A DNA stretch of 64,000 nucleotides. It comes from RGIG995 sp045542115. Lineage in GTDB: Bacteria; Bacillota; Clostridia; Oscillospirales; UBA644. Below the pieces are notes generated by a model. The model worked only from the letters and a program-made list of their open reading frames with translations, did not search any database and was not told where the DNA came from. Positions 33,912 to 42,141 of this stretch are shown here, piece by piece. Position numbers and translations under genes: made by a program. Within the stretch, counting starts at the first letter, position 1. Each line of letters begins with the position of its first letter. The stretch is taken from contig JAZQKK010000030.1 of the NCBI GenBank assembly GCA_045542115.1, positions 30,321-94,320 on the forward strand, in the 5' to 3' direction.

Positions 33912-33947
33912 TCCTCATCTCATAAATTGGGATGAGGATATTTTTTT
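33912..33947 (+). terminator. Terminator of YesL-like gene
   Basis: An 8-bp stem TCCTCATC (33912-33919) pairs with GATGAGGA (33931-33938) and is followed by seven Ts. Confidence 0.82.
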
Positions 33948-33964
33948 GAAGTGAGGAATCCATT

Positions 33965-35125
33965 ATGTTCAAACGGCTTTTTTCTTTGGTTCTCGTGGGA
34001 ATCTTTCTTCTGTGCATCGGTCAACCGACTCTTGCCGCAGAGACTCCGGCCGGCGGGTCTGTGGCGGCTTCGGGGGAATTGAATCTGGATGCAAAAGGTG
34101 CAATCTTGATGGAAGCGGAAACAGGAACCATCTTGTATGAATCCCAGAGTAAAGACCGCCTGTATCCGGCCAGTGTAACTAAGGTAATGACGATGTTGTT
34201 GGTAATGGAAGCACTGGACGATGGTGCCGTTACCGAAGACGATGAGATTACCGCCTCGGAGAATGCCTGTTCTTACGGCGGGACTCAGATCTATCTGGAA
34301 GTGGGAGAGACGATGACGCTTCGGGATCTGTTGAAATCCGTGGCTGTCAATTCTGCTAACGATGCGGCGGTTGCATTAGGGGAATATCTTGCCGGAAGCG
34401 AGCCCGCGTTCGTTGCCAAAATGAATGAGCGCGCCACCGAATTAGGGGCGGAAAATACGAATTTCGTCAACCCCTGCGGACTTCCCGATGAGAATCATTA
34501 CACCTGTGCCTACGATATTGCCCTCTTTACCCGGGAACTGTTGAAACATCCCCATATTTTAGATTATACCGGTATTTGGATGGATACGTTGCGCAATGGG
34601 GGGTTCGGCCTTGCCAACACCAATAAATTGCTTAAAACCTACGACGGAATTACCGGAATGAAGACCGGCTATACCGAAGCGGCGGGTCATTGTCTTGCGG
34701 CAACTGCCACCCGGGGCGAGATGTCCCTGATTGCGGTGGTGTTGGGGGGTGAGACCAGCAAGGGCCGATTTGCTTCCGCCGCCTCTTTGTTGGATTACGG
34801 TTTTGCCGGATATACGGTGGTTCGCCGCTCCGTGGGAGAGTTGGCTGATATTCCTGTCGTCCGGGGAAAGGTCGATTCAGTTTCCGTTGCCGCAGAAGGA
34901 GATTTGTGTGTGGTGGTGAAAAAGTCCAAGACCACCCAAATTTCTTTGGAAATTACGGTGGAGGAACAGTTGCAAGCTCCCGTTTCGGTCGGTCAAGTGG
35001 TGGGGACGGCTCGGTTTTTGTTTGAAGGTGATGAGTTGCTGTCGGTTCCCGTCGTTGCCATCGAAGAAGTCAAAAAAGCCGGGTTCTTCGATTACTTTAC
35101 CCAGCTTTTAAACCAATTGTTCTAA
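33965..35125 (+). CDS. dacF: D-alanyl-D-alanine carboxypeptidase (DacF/PBP5-like)
   Basis: A 386-residue penicillin-binding enzyme that trims the terminal D-Ala of peptidoglycan stem peptides outside the cell. A signal peptide occupies about residues 1-26. The serine-peptidase motifs are intact: SxxK in PASVTKVMTML (near residue 75), SxN in SVNSANDAAVALGEYL and KTG in GMKTGYTEAAGHC. A C-terminal beta domain and an amphipathic end (YFTQLLNQLF) complete the S11 family layout. GTGAGGA precedes the ATG. DacF of Bacillus acts in the forespore; sporulation control here is inferred. Confidence 0.93.
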   Translation: MFKRLFSLVLVGIFLLCIGQPTLAAETPAGGSVAASGELNLDAKGAILMEAETGTILYESQSKDRLYPASVTKVMTMLLVMEALDDGAVTEDDEITASENACSYGGTQIYLEVGETMTLRDLLKSVAVNSANDAAVALGEYLAGSEPAFVAKMNERATELGAENTNFVNPCGLPDENHYTCAYDIALFTRELLKHPHILDYTGIWMDTLRNGGFGLANTNKLLKTYDGITGMKTGYTEAAGHCLAATATRGEMSLIAVVLGGETSKGRFASAASLLDYGFAGYTVVRRSVGELADIPVVRGKVDSVSVAAEGDLCVVVKKSKTTQISLEITVEEQLQAPVSVGQVVGTARFLFEGDELLSVPVVAIEEVKKAGFFDYFTQLLNQLF

Positions 35126-35126
35126 G

Positions 35127-35267
35127 TTAAGAAGCTTTTCGTTCCTTACTCTTTTTTTCCCGTTCCCGGTCTGCGTACCGCTGTGCGCCGATTCGCAGTA
35201 GCGTTGCGCCCGTCACTGCCATTCCAATGGTTAAAAGTGCCGGAAGATATTCTGTAATCAAATCCAT
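35127..35267 (-). CDS. Small membrane protein (46 residues)
   Basis: A 46-residue frame starting MDLITEYLPALLTIGMAVTGATLL and ending in a highly charged tail (YADREREKKSKERKAS): one predicted transmembrane helix with a basic cytoplasmic end. AAAGGGGA lies six to eight bases before ATG 35267, good support for translation. Its stop is one base from the convergent dacF stop. I do not recognise a family. Confidence 0.6.
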   Translation of the reverse strand: MDLITEYLPALLTIGMAVTGATLLRIGAQRYADREREKKSKERKAS

Positions 35268-35336
35268 TTTAAAATCCCCTTTCCTGTTCTTAGTGTACCA
35301 CGAAAGTGGAAATATAAACGGATAGAAGTGTTTTTT

Positions 35337-35392
35337 AATACAACAAAATAGTGCGACGGAGTTTTGTCGCACTATTTGTGCTTTTGTTGTAT
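35337..35392 (-). terminator. Terminator of alcohol dehydrogenase operon
   Basis: An inner 9-bp stem TAGTGCGAC/GTCGCACTA (35349-35374) lies inside an outer arm ATACAACAAAA/TTTTGTTGTAT, with a T-run beyond 35337 on the minus strand. Confidence 0.85.
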
Positions 35393-35393
35393 T

Positions 35394-36563
35394 TTAATAA
35401 CAGGATTTGTAGATTTCCACGACGTCTGCCGGGGTGAGCTTTACGAAATTGCCCAAAGTTCCGTCTGCTTTTAGTAGCAGTCGGTTTGCCATATAGTCCA
35501 AGTCTTCTTCTTTGACTCCCAGGGCCCGCAGGTTGTCCGGCATTCCGATGGAATGGAAGAAGTCTCTCCAAGCTTGAATCCCTAAGGCCCCCGTTTCGGT
35601 GTCGTCACCCGTGTGTTCGATGCCGAAAATACGGGTGGCCATCGTGGCAAATCGCTTCGGGTCGTGGGGCAACACCCATTTCATCCAAGCCGGGAACAAT
35701 ACCGCAAGGCCGGCTCCGTGGGTCACGTCGTACAGGGCGGAAAGTTCGTGTTCAATGGCGTGGGTGGACCAGTCTTGTTCTCTGCCGACGCCTACCACGT
35801 TATTGTGCGCTAACGCTCCCGCCCACATAATGTTGGCCCGGGCTTCGTAATTTTGCGGGTCGGCAATGACCCGGGGGGTCTCCTTTACCATTGTCAAAAG
35901 AAGGGCTTCACAAAGCCGGTCGGTTACTTCCACCTCCGGAGTGTTGGAGAAGTAACGCTCCAAAACGTGGGCGATGATATCCGAAGCGCCACTGGCGGTC
36001 TGCCAGGCGGGAAGGGTAAAGGTCAACTCCGGATTGAGGATGGAAAACCGGGGACGGAGCGGGTCTCCCGAGGTCCCCCGTTTGACTAACGTTTTTTCGT
36101 TGGTGATAACGCTGTTATAGGAAGATTCACTCCCCGCGGCGGGGATGGTCAGAACGGTCCCGATGGGCAATGCCGCAGTGACCGATTTTTTTACTTCCCA
36201 ATAATTCCAAAAATCTTCGTCCATCAGAACCCCGGCGGCAATGGCCTTAGCAGAATCGATAACCGAACCGCCCCCTACGGCTAAGATGAAGTCCACGCCT
36301 TCGTTTCGGCACAAGTCGATTCCCTGATACACCAGTCCGCTTCTGGGATTGGGTTGAACGCCCCCCAGTTCCACGTAAGAAATTCCCTCTTGTTCCAGAG
36401 ATTTTTTGACCCGGTCCAGAAGTCCGCTGCGGATCACCGAGCCGCCTCCGTAATGAATCAGAACTTTGGTTCCGTCAAATTTCCGGACCATTTCTCCGGC
36501 TTTTGCCTCTGTGTTTTTCCCAAAAATAAAACGGGTGGGGCTGCAAAATTCAAAGTTGAGCAT
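35394..36563 (-). CDS. Iron-containing alcohol dehydrogenase (BdhA/YqhD-like)
   Basis: A 389-residue cytosolic group III alcohol dehydrogenase. The NAD(P)-binding GGGSVIDSAKAIAAG lies near residue 95. The metal ligands are visible in SGASDIIAHVLERYF (Asp and His) and in HAIEHELSALYDVTHGAGLAVLFPAWMKW. It resembles butanol dehydrogenases that reduce aldehydes with NAD(P)H during fermentation. AAAGGAG precedes the ATG. It lies 14 bases after a YfcE-like phosphodiesterase gene in one minus-strand operon. Confidence 0.95.
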   Translation of the reverse strand: MLNFEFCSPTRFIFGKNTEAKAGEMVRKFDGTKVLIHYGGGSVIRSGLLDRVKKSLEQEGISYVELGGVQPNPRSGLVYQGIDLCRNEGVDFILAVGGGSVIDSAKAIAAGVLMDEDFWNYWEVKKSVTAALPIGTVLTIPAAGSESSYNSVITNEKTLVKRGTSGDPLRPRFSILNPELTFTLPAWQTASGASDIIAHVLERYFSNTPEVEVTDRLCEALLLTMVKETPRVIADPQNYEARANIMWAGALAHNNVVGVGREQDWSTHAIEHELSALYDVTHGAGLAVLFPAWMKWVLPHDPKRFATMATRIFGIEHTGDDTETGALGIQAWRDFFHSIGMPDNLRALGVKEEDLDYMANRLLLKADGTLGNFVKLTPADVVEIYKSCY

Positions 36564-36577
36564 AGCGATTCTCCTTT

Positions 36578-37042
36578 TTAATAATCGGTTTTAATTTCTC
36601 CCGCAGGCGGTCTGCCCGGAGTAAGGGTAAGAATGGCGTAGGTATCCCCAAAGGTCAAGGAACCGGGGTTGAGAAATAAAACACCGTCCCTTTCCCGGAG
36701 TTGAGGAGAATGGGTGTGACCGTAGAGAGATACGGCGCATCCCTTTTGCAACGTCTTTGCCAACTGCACGTCGGTTCCGCTTTTTACCCCCGTGGTATGG
36801 CCGTGGCAAAGAAAAATGGAGGTGTCGGCCAGACGAAGGACTTTTTCCTTCGGTTCCTCGGTAAACCAGTCATTATTTCCCGGCACTTTGCATATCGGTA
36901 GAATAGGAAATTCCCGGGCAAGGTCTTCCGCATCCCGGACGCAGTCCCCCAAGTGGATGACGTGGTCGGGTTTTTCTTTCCGGATGACCCGGACCGCTCC
37001 GGAGATTTCTCCGTGAGTGTCGGAAAGAACAAGGATTTTCAC
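36578..37042 (-). CDS. YfcE/MJ0936-family phosphodiesterase
   Basis: A 154-residue calcineurin-like metallophosphoesterase. Metal-site motifs are in order: LSDTHGEISGA, VIHLGDCVRDAEDL, KVPGNNDWF, FLCHGHTTG and SLYGHTHSPQ, then the family tail LFLNPGSLTFGD. Members hydrolyse phosphodiesters in vitro; the cellular substrate is not established. The start is GTG 37042 with GGAGG eight bases upstream. In many Clostridia it follows rdgB and rph; here it heads an operon with an alcohol dehydrogenase. Confidence 0.94.
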   Translation of the reverse strand: MKILVLSDTHGEISGAVRVIRKEKPDHVIHLGDCVRDAEDLAREFPILPICKVPGNNDWFTEEPKEKVLRLADTSIFLCHGHTTGVKSGTDVQLAKTLQKGCAVSLYGHTHSPQLRERDGVLFLNPGSLTFGDTYAILTLTPGRPPAGEIKTDY

Positions 37043-37068
37043 GCCGATTCCTCCGTTTTTTTTCTTTT

Positions 37069-37097
37069 ATTATAACGCGGATTGGCAAAAAAGTCAA
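37069..37097 (-). promoter_or_regulatory. Promoter of phosphodiesterase operon
   Basis: On the minus strand TTGACT (37097-37092), 17 bases, TATAAT (37074-37069). Confidence 0.87.
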
Positions 37098-37111
37098 TGG
37101 GTTCATACAAT
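37082..37111 (+). promoter_or_regulatory. Possible promoter of small-protein cluster
   Basis: TTGGCA (37082-37087), 18 bases, TACAAT (37106-37111), overlapping the divergent phosphodiesterase promoter face to face. It is the only box pair seen before 37145. Confidence 0.5.
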
Positions 37112-37144
37112 GAAAATGAAATAACCCGGAAAGGTGTGACGATA

Positions 37145-37402
37145 ATGTCCGATTTTCCTAACGATGCCGCCGTGTCCCGTGCCGTAAACGCCGCCCGGGG
37201 AGCACTTTCGGCGGAAGATGCTGCAAAATTGGAGCGAATTGCCCGAAGTAAGGATTCTTTGAAAGGGATTACCGCAAACCTAAGTCAACGGGATTGGGCG
37301 AACGTGATGCGGGTGATTAACGACCCGGATTTACTCAAACGCGTGCTCTCTTCTTCCCACGGAAAAAATATGTTGCACGATTTTCTCAATCGAATCGATT
37401 GA
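37145..37402 (+). CDS. Small helical protein, uncharacterised (cluster gene 1)
   Basis: An 85-residue soluble protein, probably all helical, without signal peptide or cysteine. It contains a repeat-like pattern of short helices (ALSAEDAAKLERIA, SQRDWANVMRVINDPDLLKRVLSS). AAAGGTG lies before ATG 37145. I do not recognise a defined family. The DPDLLKRVLSS stretch is reminiscent of small clostridial proteins encoded beside the gene-2 type. It is 18 bases upstream of gene 2 and clearly co-transcribed. Confidence 0.7.
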   Translation: MSDFPNDAAVSRAVNAARGALSAEDAAKLERIARSKDSLKGITANLSQRDWANVMRVINDPDLLKRVLSSSHGKNMLHDFLNRID

Positions 37403-37420
37403 CGCGGAAAGGAGAGACCT

Positions 37421-37762
37421 ATGCCCGACCTACTTTCTAAGATTTCCGAAATTCTCAGTAATCCCGAGTCTGCCCAAAAAATACGGGAAATTGCCGCAAC
37501 GCTTTCCACGGAGTCCCCATCTTCTCCTCCTTCGCAAGAGGAAGATTTTCCGGTTTCGTCGGTTCCGGATGCGCCGGCCCTTCCCACCGTCAGTCCCGTG
37601 GATGCCGTCAGCCTGTTTTCCGGCTTTTCCGGGGGTGCTCACAGTCGGGATTTGGCTCTGCTGAATGCAGTGCGTCCCTACCTGAGGTCGTCTCGGGCGG
37701 GAAAGATTGATAACGCCATCAAAGCTATTCGCGTCATCGACCTTCTGTCGGCTCTTCGCTGA
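37421..37762 (+). CDS. Uncharacterised clostridial protein with C-terminal helical domain (cluster gene 2)
   Basis: A 113-residue protein: an N-terminal helix (LLSKISEILSNPESAQKIREIAATL), a Ser/Pro-rich linker (about residues 30-60), and a C-terminal domain LALLNAVRPYLRSSRAGKIDNAIKAIRVIDLLSALR. I recall similar proteins with an N-terminal helix, Pro/Ala-rich linker and LLxAxRPxLS...K(I/V)DxAIRxxR end in Oscillospirales, with no known function. AAAGGAGAG precedes the ATG. It is the last gene before a terminator; gene 3 follows it. Confidence 0.75.
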   Translation: MPDLLSKISEILSNPESAQKIREIAATLSTESPSSPPSQEEDFPVSSVPDAPALPTVSPVDAVSLFSGFSGGAHSRDLALLNAVRPYLRSSRAGKIDNAIKAIRVIDLLSALR

Positions 37763-37768
37763 CAAAAC

Positions 37769-37809
37769 AGGACCGTTCTATCATCCGTGTTTGAACGGTC
37801 CTTTTTTTT
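37769..37809 (+). terminator. Terminator inside small-protein cluster
   Basis: A 10-bp stem AGGACCGTTC (37769-37778) pairs with 37793-37802 and is followed by eight Ts. Gene 3 starts only 15 bases later and shares no visible promoter, so it is probably expressed by partial read-through. Confidence 0.85.
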
Positions 37810-37823
37810 GAAAGGAGTTTTTT

Positions 37824-38135
37824 ATGTATTCATCCGTCGCCGAAGCCGAATATCAATTCCGTAAATCCAAGGCCGAAGAAGAAGCCCGCGCCGCCTACGA
37901 CCGCTCCGCCCCCTTCCGGGAACCGGTTTCCCTTTCTCCCTCGGAAGAATCTGCCGTCGCCGAGGTTTCCTCCGGAAATATAGCTCCCGACAATGGCAGC
38001 GGACTTCGGGGTTTGCTCTCCCGTATCAAAGAAGACGATGTGCTTTTAATCGGCATTTTGTTCCTTTTATTCAATGAAAATAAAGACGACGACCCGCTGA
38101 TATTGATGATTCTTGCGGTCTTGCTCTTCTCTTGA
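37824..38135 (+). CDS. Small acidic protein with hydrophobic C-terminus (cluster gene 3)
   Basis: A 103-residue protein. The first 65 residues are polar and charged; the last 35 form two very short hydrophobic stretches separated by an acidic turn (DDVLLIGILFLLFNENKDDDPLILMILAVLLFS). This LL...DDD...LL hairpin recurs in small uncharacterised clostridial proteins as I recall them. The segments are short for transmembrane helices, so peripheral membrane or assembly-type packing is possible. AAAGGAG precedes the ATG. No family is assigned. Confidence 0.75.
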   Translation: MYSSVAEAEYQFRKSKAEEEARAAYDRSAPFREPVSLSPSEESAVAEVSSGNIAPDNGSGLRGLLSRIKEDDVLLIGILFLLFNENKDDDPLILMILAVLLFS

Positions 38136-38190
38136 TTTGGGGAAATTGGTACAAAAGTGGAACATTTCGGTAACGAAAAGGGAAAAACAC

Positions 38191-38219
38191 TTGTAAAATC
38201 TCCGATAATAGTGTATTAT
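38191..38219 (+). promoter_or_regulatory. Promoter of yloU-fakA operon
   Basis: TTGTAA (38191-38196), 17 bases, TATTAT (38214-38219). A second TATAAT overlaps at 38221-38226. Confidence 0.6.
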
Positions 38220-38278
38220 ATATAATATAGTGCTTGTCTTGCCTTTTTGGCGGGACGAACGAAATACGGAGGTTTGAT

Positions 38279-38629
38279 ATGCTGAAATTGAAAAACGACC
38301 GCGGAAATATCCTGATTGACGATAACGTCATCGCCGGAATCGCTTCTATTGTTGCTTCCGATTGCTTCGGGATTGCCGAAATGAAGGCAAAGAACGTTAC
38401 GGAACAAATTTGGGCCTTCCTGAAAAAGGACCGAAAGGATAAGGGTGTTCACGTGTACTGCGAGAACAATCGCGTCTTTATCGACGTTCACATCGCTGTT
38501 ATCTACGGCGTCAATATCCCTGCAATTACCGACAGTATCGCACATAAAATCACCTATTCCGTTTCGGAATACATCGGGTTTCCCGTGGAAAAGGTGAACG
38601 TGTTTGTTGACTCTGTCATCACCAAGTAA
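38279..38629 (+). CDS. yloU: Asp23/Gls24 family protein (YloU-like)
   Basis: A 116-residue protein of the Asp23/DUF322 family: GNILIDDNVIAGIASIVASDCFGIAEM, a short basic linker, then GVHVYCENNRVFIDVHIAVIYGVNIPAITDSIAHKI. Family members are membrane-associated or cytosolic proteins linked to envelope homeostasis; YloU is nearly always encoded just before the FakA homologue YloV, as here. GGAGG precedes ATG 38279. It heads a seven-gene operon extending to 44274. Confidence 0.93.
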   Translation: MLKLKNDRGNILIDDNVIAGIASIVASDCFGIAEMKAKNVTEQIWAFLKKDRKDKGVHVYCENNRVFIDVHIAVIYGVNIPAITDSIAHKITYSVSEYIGFPVEKVNVFVDSVITK

Positions 38630-38660
38630 CCTTGAAAACAACGAAAAGGAATAAAGAATT

Positions 38661-40334
38661 ATGATTTTAAACGGAACAGCTTACCGCGATATGGTAATTT
38701 CCGGGGCAAACAATCTTGCCAACGAACGGGAGAATATCAATCGCCTTAACGTTTTTCCCGTCCCTGACGGTGACACCGGAATCAATATGAGCCTGACGAT
38801 GGGTGCGGTCCGAAGCGACCTTCCCAACTTCGACGGAAACGTCAGTCAGGTGGCTGACAAAGTGGCAAATATGCTTCTCCGGGGTGCCCGAGGGAACTCC
38901 GGCGTTATCCTGTCCCTCTTCTTCCGGGGAATTTCCAAAGAATGTAAAGGCAAAGAAACCGTAGACGCTCCCGACCTGGCCGCCGCCTTCCGAAAAGGCG
39001 TGGATGCGGCTTATAAGTCGGTAATGAAGCCCACGGAGGGTACCATTCTTACCGTAATGCGGGTCTCCGCGGAAAAGGCGATGGAAAAAGCCAATGAGTA
39101 TAAGGGCAGAGTGGAAGAGTTTATGCCCTACGTTCTTTCCGTTGCGGAAGATACCCTTGCCAAGACCCCTGAAATGCTCCCGGTTTTGAAACAGGCCGGA
39201 TTGGTAGATGCCGGCGGACGAGGTCTGGTGGTTATTTTTGAGGGAATGGTGGCATATCTGAAAGGACAGCCCGTGGCCCTTCTGGATTCTGCCGAAGCCG
39301 AGACCGAAGAACCTGCTTCCGCCTTTGAACAGTTTAATACCGAAGACATTGTTTATCCCTATTGCACCGAATGTATTGTTGGCAAGTCCGAACAATATTT
39401 AGGCGAAGGAAAAGCGGAAAAATTGCACAAATTCGTGCTTTCCGCCGGGGACAGTGCCGTTTTTGTAGACGATAGCGACATCGTGAAACTGCACGTGCAT
39501 ACCTCGGACCCCGGGAAGGTGTTGTCCGAGGCTTTGAAGTTCGGTTCTCTTCTCACCGTAAAGATTGAAAATATGAAAGAACAGCACTCGGCTCTTTCTT
39601 CCGGTGTTGCCAAAGACGTACCCACCGAACCCGTTGCTGCGCAAGAAGAAGTAACCGATGCCGCACCCGAAAAGAAATACGGTTTCGTTGCCGTCGCTTC
39701 CGGGGAAGGTATGGTTTCCGTTTTCCGTGATTTGGGTGCCGATCAGATGGTCATCGGCGGACAGACGATGAATCCTTCTACCGAAGATATGTTGAAGGCG
39801 ATTCGTATGACTCCCGCCCAGAACGTCATCGTTTTGCCCAACAACAGCAATATCTATATGGTGGCCGCTCAGGCCGCTCTGTTGGTGGAAGACAAACACG
39901 TGGAAGTTCTGCGTTCCGTCTCCCTGCCTCAGGGAATCAGTGCGATGCTGGCCTTTAATCCGGAGGCCGAAGTGGAAGAAAACGTTACTGCGATGAAGGA
40001 AGCAATGGCCGCCGTTTCTTCTCTCTCAATGACCTTTGCCGCTCACGATTCCACTTTTGATAACCGTGAAATCAAGGAGAATCAGATTCTCGGCCTGGTG
40101 GAAAATAAGGTTCGCTACGTGACCGATACCCGGGAAGAATGTATGGCCAATCTGTGTGACGACATCAAATCCAAAGAAGCCTATTCCGTGACCGTGTTCT
40201 ACGGAGAAGGCGTTTCCGAGGCGGAAGCCGAAGCAATGCAGGCCATTATGCAGGAAAATCTAGGTCCCGATGTGGATATTATGCTCGTAGACGGCGGACA
40301 GCCGGTTTACTACTTCATTATTTCTGCCGAATAA
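38661..40334 (+). CDS. fakA: Fatty acid kinase catalytic subunit FakA (DAK2 domain, YloV)
   Basis: A 557-residue enzyme. The N-terminal DAK2/DhaL ATP-binding domain holds NVFPVPDGDTGINMSLTMGAV (metal and ATP ligands), RGARGNSGVILSLFFRGI and KPTEGTILTVMR. A middle domain (YCTECIVGKSE) and a C-terminal DegV-like region complete the FakA layout. With a FakB lipid-binding protein it phosphorylates exogenous fatty acids to acyl-phosphates for membrane lipid synthesis; no fakB lies in this window. It is 31 bases after yloU. Confidence 0.93.
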   Translation: MILNGTAYRDMVISGANNLANERENINRLNVFPVPDGDTGINMSLTMGAVRSDLPNFDGNVSQVADKVANMLLRGARGNSGVILSLFFRGISKECKGKETVDAPDLAAAFRKGVDAAYKSVMKPTEGTILTVMRVSAEKAMEKANEYKGRVEEFMPYVLSVAEDTLAKTPEMLPVLKQAGLVDAGGRGLVVIFEGMVAYLKGQPVALLDSAEAETEEPASAFEQFNTEDIVYPYCTECIVGKSEQYLGEGKAEKLHKFVLSAGDSAVFVDDSDIVKLHVHTSDPGKVLSEALKFGSLLTVKIENMKEQHSALSSGVAKDVPTEPVAAQEEVTDAAPEKKYGFVAVASGEGMVSVFRDLGADQMVIGGQTMNPSTEDMLKAIRMTPAQNVIVLPNNSNIYMVAAQAALLVEDKHVEVLRSVSLPQGISAMLAFNPEAEVEENVTAMKEAMAAVSSLSMTFAAHDSTFDNREIKENQILGLVENKVRYVTDTREECMANLCDDIKSKEAYSVTVFYGEGVSEAEAEAMQAIMQENLGPDVDIMLVDGGQPVYYFIISAE

Positions 40335-40351
40335 GGCAAAAAGGAATCGTT

Positions 40352-41299
40352 ATGTCTGAACGTCGATATGCCGCTGTGGGCGGACAGGCCGTAATGGAAG
40401 GGATTATGATGAAATCCCCCCGCCGTTCCGTGCTTGCCGTCCGCACTCCCGACGGAGAAATTGCGACCGAAGAAATGGCCACGGCCTCGGTTCGGGAGAA
40501 ATATAAATTTTTACGCATCCCCGTCCTTCGGGGGTGTGTGGCTTTTGTGGAAAGTATGGTGGTGGGATACAAATCCCTGATGCGTTCCGCAGAACTTGCC
40601 GGTCTGGAAGAGGAGACGAAGGGAAATAAATGGGTTTCCGGGCTGGTAATGGCCCTGTCTCTGATTTTGGGCGTCGGCTTGGCTGTGGCGTTGTTTATGC
40701 TGCTTCCCCAGTGGCTTGGCAAACTGTTCGCCACCTGGTTTCCCGAAGCCCGGGCATTGCGGATTCTCGTGGAGGGAATCGTTCGCATTGTCATTTTTAT
40801 TTGTTACATCCTTGCTACGTCTTTGATGAAGGATATCAAAGACCTGTACCGGTATCACGGCGCGGAACATAAGACCATTTTTGCCGTGGAAGCGGGAAAA
40901 GAATTGACGGTGGAAAATATTCGGGTAATGCCCCGGTGTCACCCGCGATGCGGTACCAGTTTTATTTTTCTGGTCCTGCTCTTTTCCATTCTGTTCTTCA
41001 CCTTGCTTCACGCCTTTGTCCTTCCGGAGAATATCGAAGGACTTCCCCGCCTGTTGGTCCATTTGGCCTGCCTTCCGGTGATTGCCGGATTCACCTTTGA
41101 GATCCAGCAGTGGACGGGACGGCACGACAATTGGTTCACCCGCATCGTTTCTGCCCCCGGGAAGGGGTTGCAACGGATTACCACCGCAGAACCCACCGAC
41201 CGGCAGATTGAAGTGGCCATTGTTGCCGTCAATGCCTCTCTCGTCAACGAAGAAGGGGAAGTGGACTATTCCATTGCCTTCCCCGCTAAAAAGAAATGA
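40352..41299 (+). CDS. yqhQ: DUF1385 (YqhQ-like) membrane protein
   Basis: A 315-residue membrane protein beginning GGQAVMEGIMMKSPRRSVLAVR, the hallmark of DUF1385/YqhQ. It continues with LRIPVLRGCVAFVESMVVGYKSLMRSAE and four hydrophobic segments, and contains YRYHGAEHKTIFAVEAG and MPRCHPRCGTSFIF, conserved His/Cys clusters that may bind metal. The function is unproven. In Clostridia it is commonly next to prmC and prfA; here prmC overlaps its stop by ATGA. Confidence 0.95.
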   Translation: MSERRYAAVGGQAVMEGIMMKSPRRSVLAVRTPDGEIATEEMATASVREKYKFLRIPVLRGCVAFVESMVVGYKSLMRSAELAGLEEETKGNKWVSGLVMALSLILGVGLAVALFMLLPQWLGKLFATWFPEARALRILVEGIVRIVIFICYILATSLMKDIKDLYRYHGAEHKTIFAVEAGKELTVENIRVMPRCHPRCGTSFIFLVLLFSILFFTLLHAFVLPENIEGLPRLLVHLACLPVIAGFTFEIQQWTGRHDNWFTRIVSAPGKGLQRITTAEPTDRQIEVAIVAVNASLVNEEGEVDYSIAFPAKKK

Positions 41300-42141
41300 G
41301 CGTTTGGAAGGAATGGGAGCGTCGGTTGTCTTTCGTTTCCCAAGACCCCCGAAGGGAGTTGTCCCTTATCGCGGAATCGGCTTTGGGAATTCCAAGCAAT
41401 CAGTTTGTTCTCCTTTGTCTCACGGGAGACCTTCCCGAACCTTCTGCGCAACAGAGAGAAATTCTTTCGCAATTGATTGTGCGTCGTTGTTCCGGAGAGC
41501 CGGTGCAATATTTGATCGGAACGGCAGATTTTTACGGCCGAACCTTTTTCGTGGCTCCCGGCGTTTTGATTCCCCGGTTTGACACGGAAATTTTGGTCGA
41601 TGCGGCCTTGTCCCGCTTGACGGACGAAGCTTCCGTGTTGGACCTTTGCGCCGGAACCGGGTGTATCGGACTTACGCTGGCGTCGGAAAAGCCGGTGTCA
41701 GTCACGTTGGTGGAAAAATTTGAGGATGCATTTCGCATCTTGAAGAAGAACGCTCAGATCCATTGTCCCGAAGCCTCCTTGATTCGGGGAGATATTCTTA
41801 CCGACGCGTTTGTCGGGCAATATGATATGATTGTTTCCAATCCTCCCTATATCCCTACGTCGGATTTGGGAACCCTTTCCGCGGAGGTCCAAAAGGAGCC
41901 GGCGACGGCACTGGACGGGGGAGAAGACGGGCTTGATTTTTACCGGGCCATCCTTCGGCGTTTTTCGTCTCGGTTGAAGCCGGGGGGCTGGATGTTGTTT
42001 GAGTGCGGTATCGGTCAGGCGCAAGCCTTGGAAGAGTTGTTTTTGTCCGCCGGATTTGTCGAACCGTTCCGGGCTCGGGATTACGGTGGAATCGAGCGTG
42101 TTGTAGGTGCAAGAAAACAAGAGGAGGAACTCTATGTCTGA
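41296..42141 (+). CDS. prmC: Release factor glutamine methyltransferase PrmC
   Basis: A 281-residue SAM-dependent enzyme that methylates the glutamine of the GGQ motif in release factors. The N-terminal helical domain ends in RRCSGEPVQYLIGTADFYG; the SAM site LDLCAGTGCIGLTLA and the catalytic NPPY in IVSNPPYIPTSDL are clear, followed by TALDGGEDGLDFYR. It starts in an ATGA overlap with yqhQ and overlaps murI by 8 bases. Its target RF1 is encoded at 21433. Confidence 0.95.
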   Translation: MSVWKEWERRLSFVSQDPRRELSLIAESALGIPSNQFVLLCLTGDLPEPSAQQREILSQLIVRRCSGEPVQYLIGTADFYGRTFFVAPGVLIPRFDTEILVDAALSRLTDEASVLDLCAGTGCIGLTLASEKPVSVTLVEKFEDAFRILKKNAQIHCPEASLIRGDILTDAFVGQYDMIVSNPPYIPTSDLGTLSAEVQKEPATALDGGEDGLDFYRAILRRFSSRLKPGGWMLFECGIGQAQALEELFLSAGFVEPFRARDYGGIERVVGARKQEEELYV

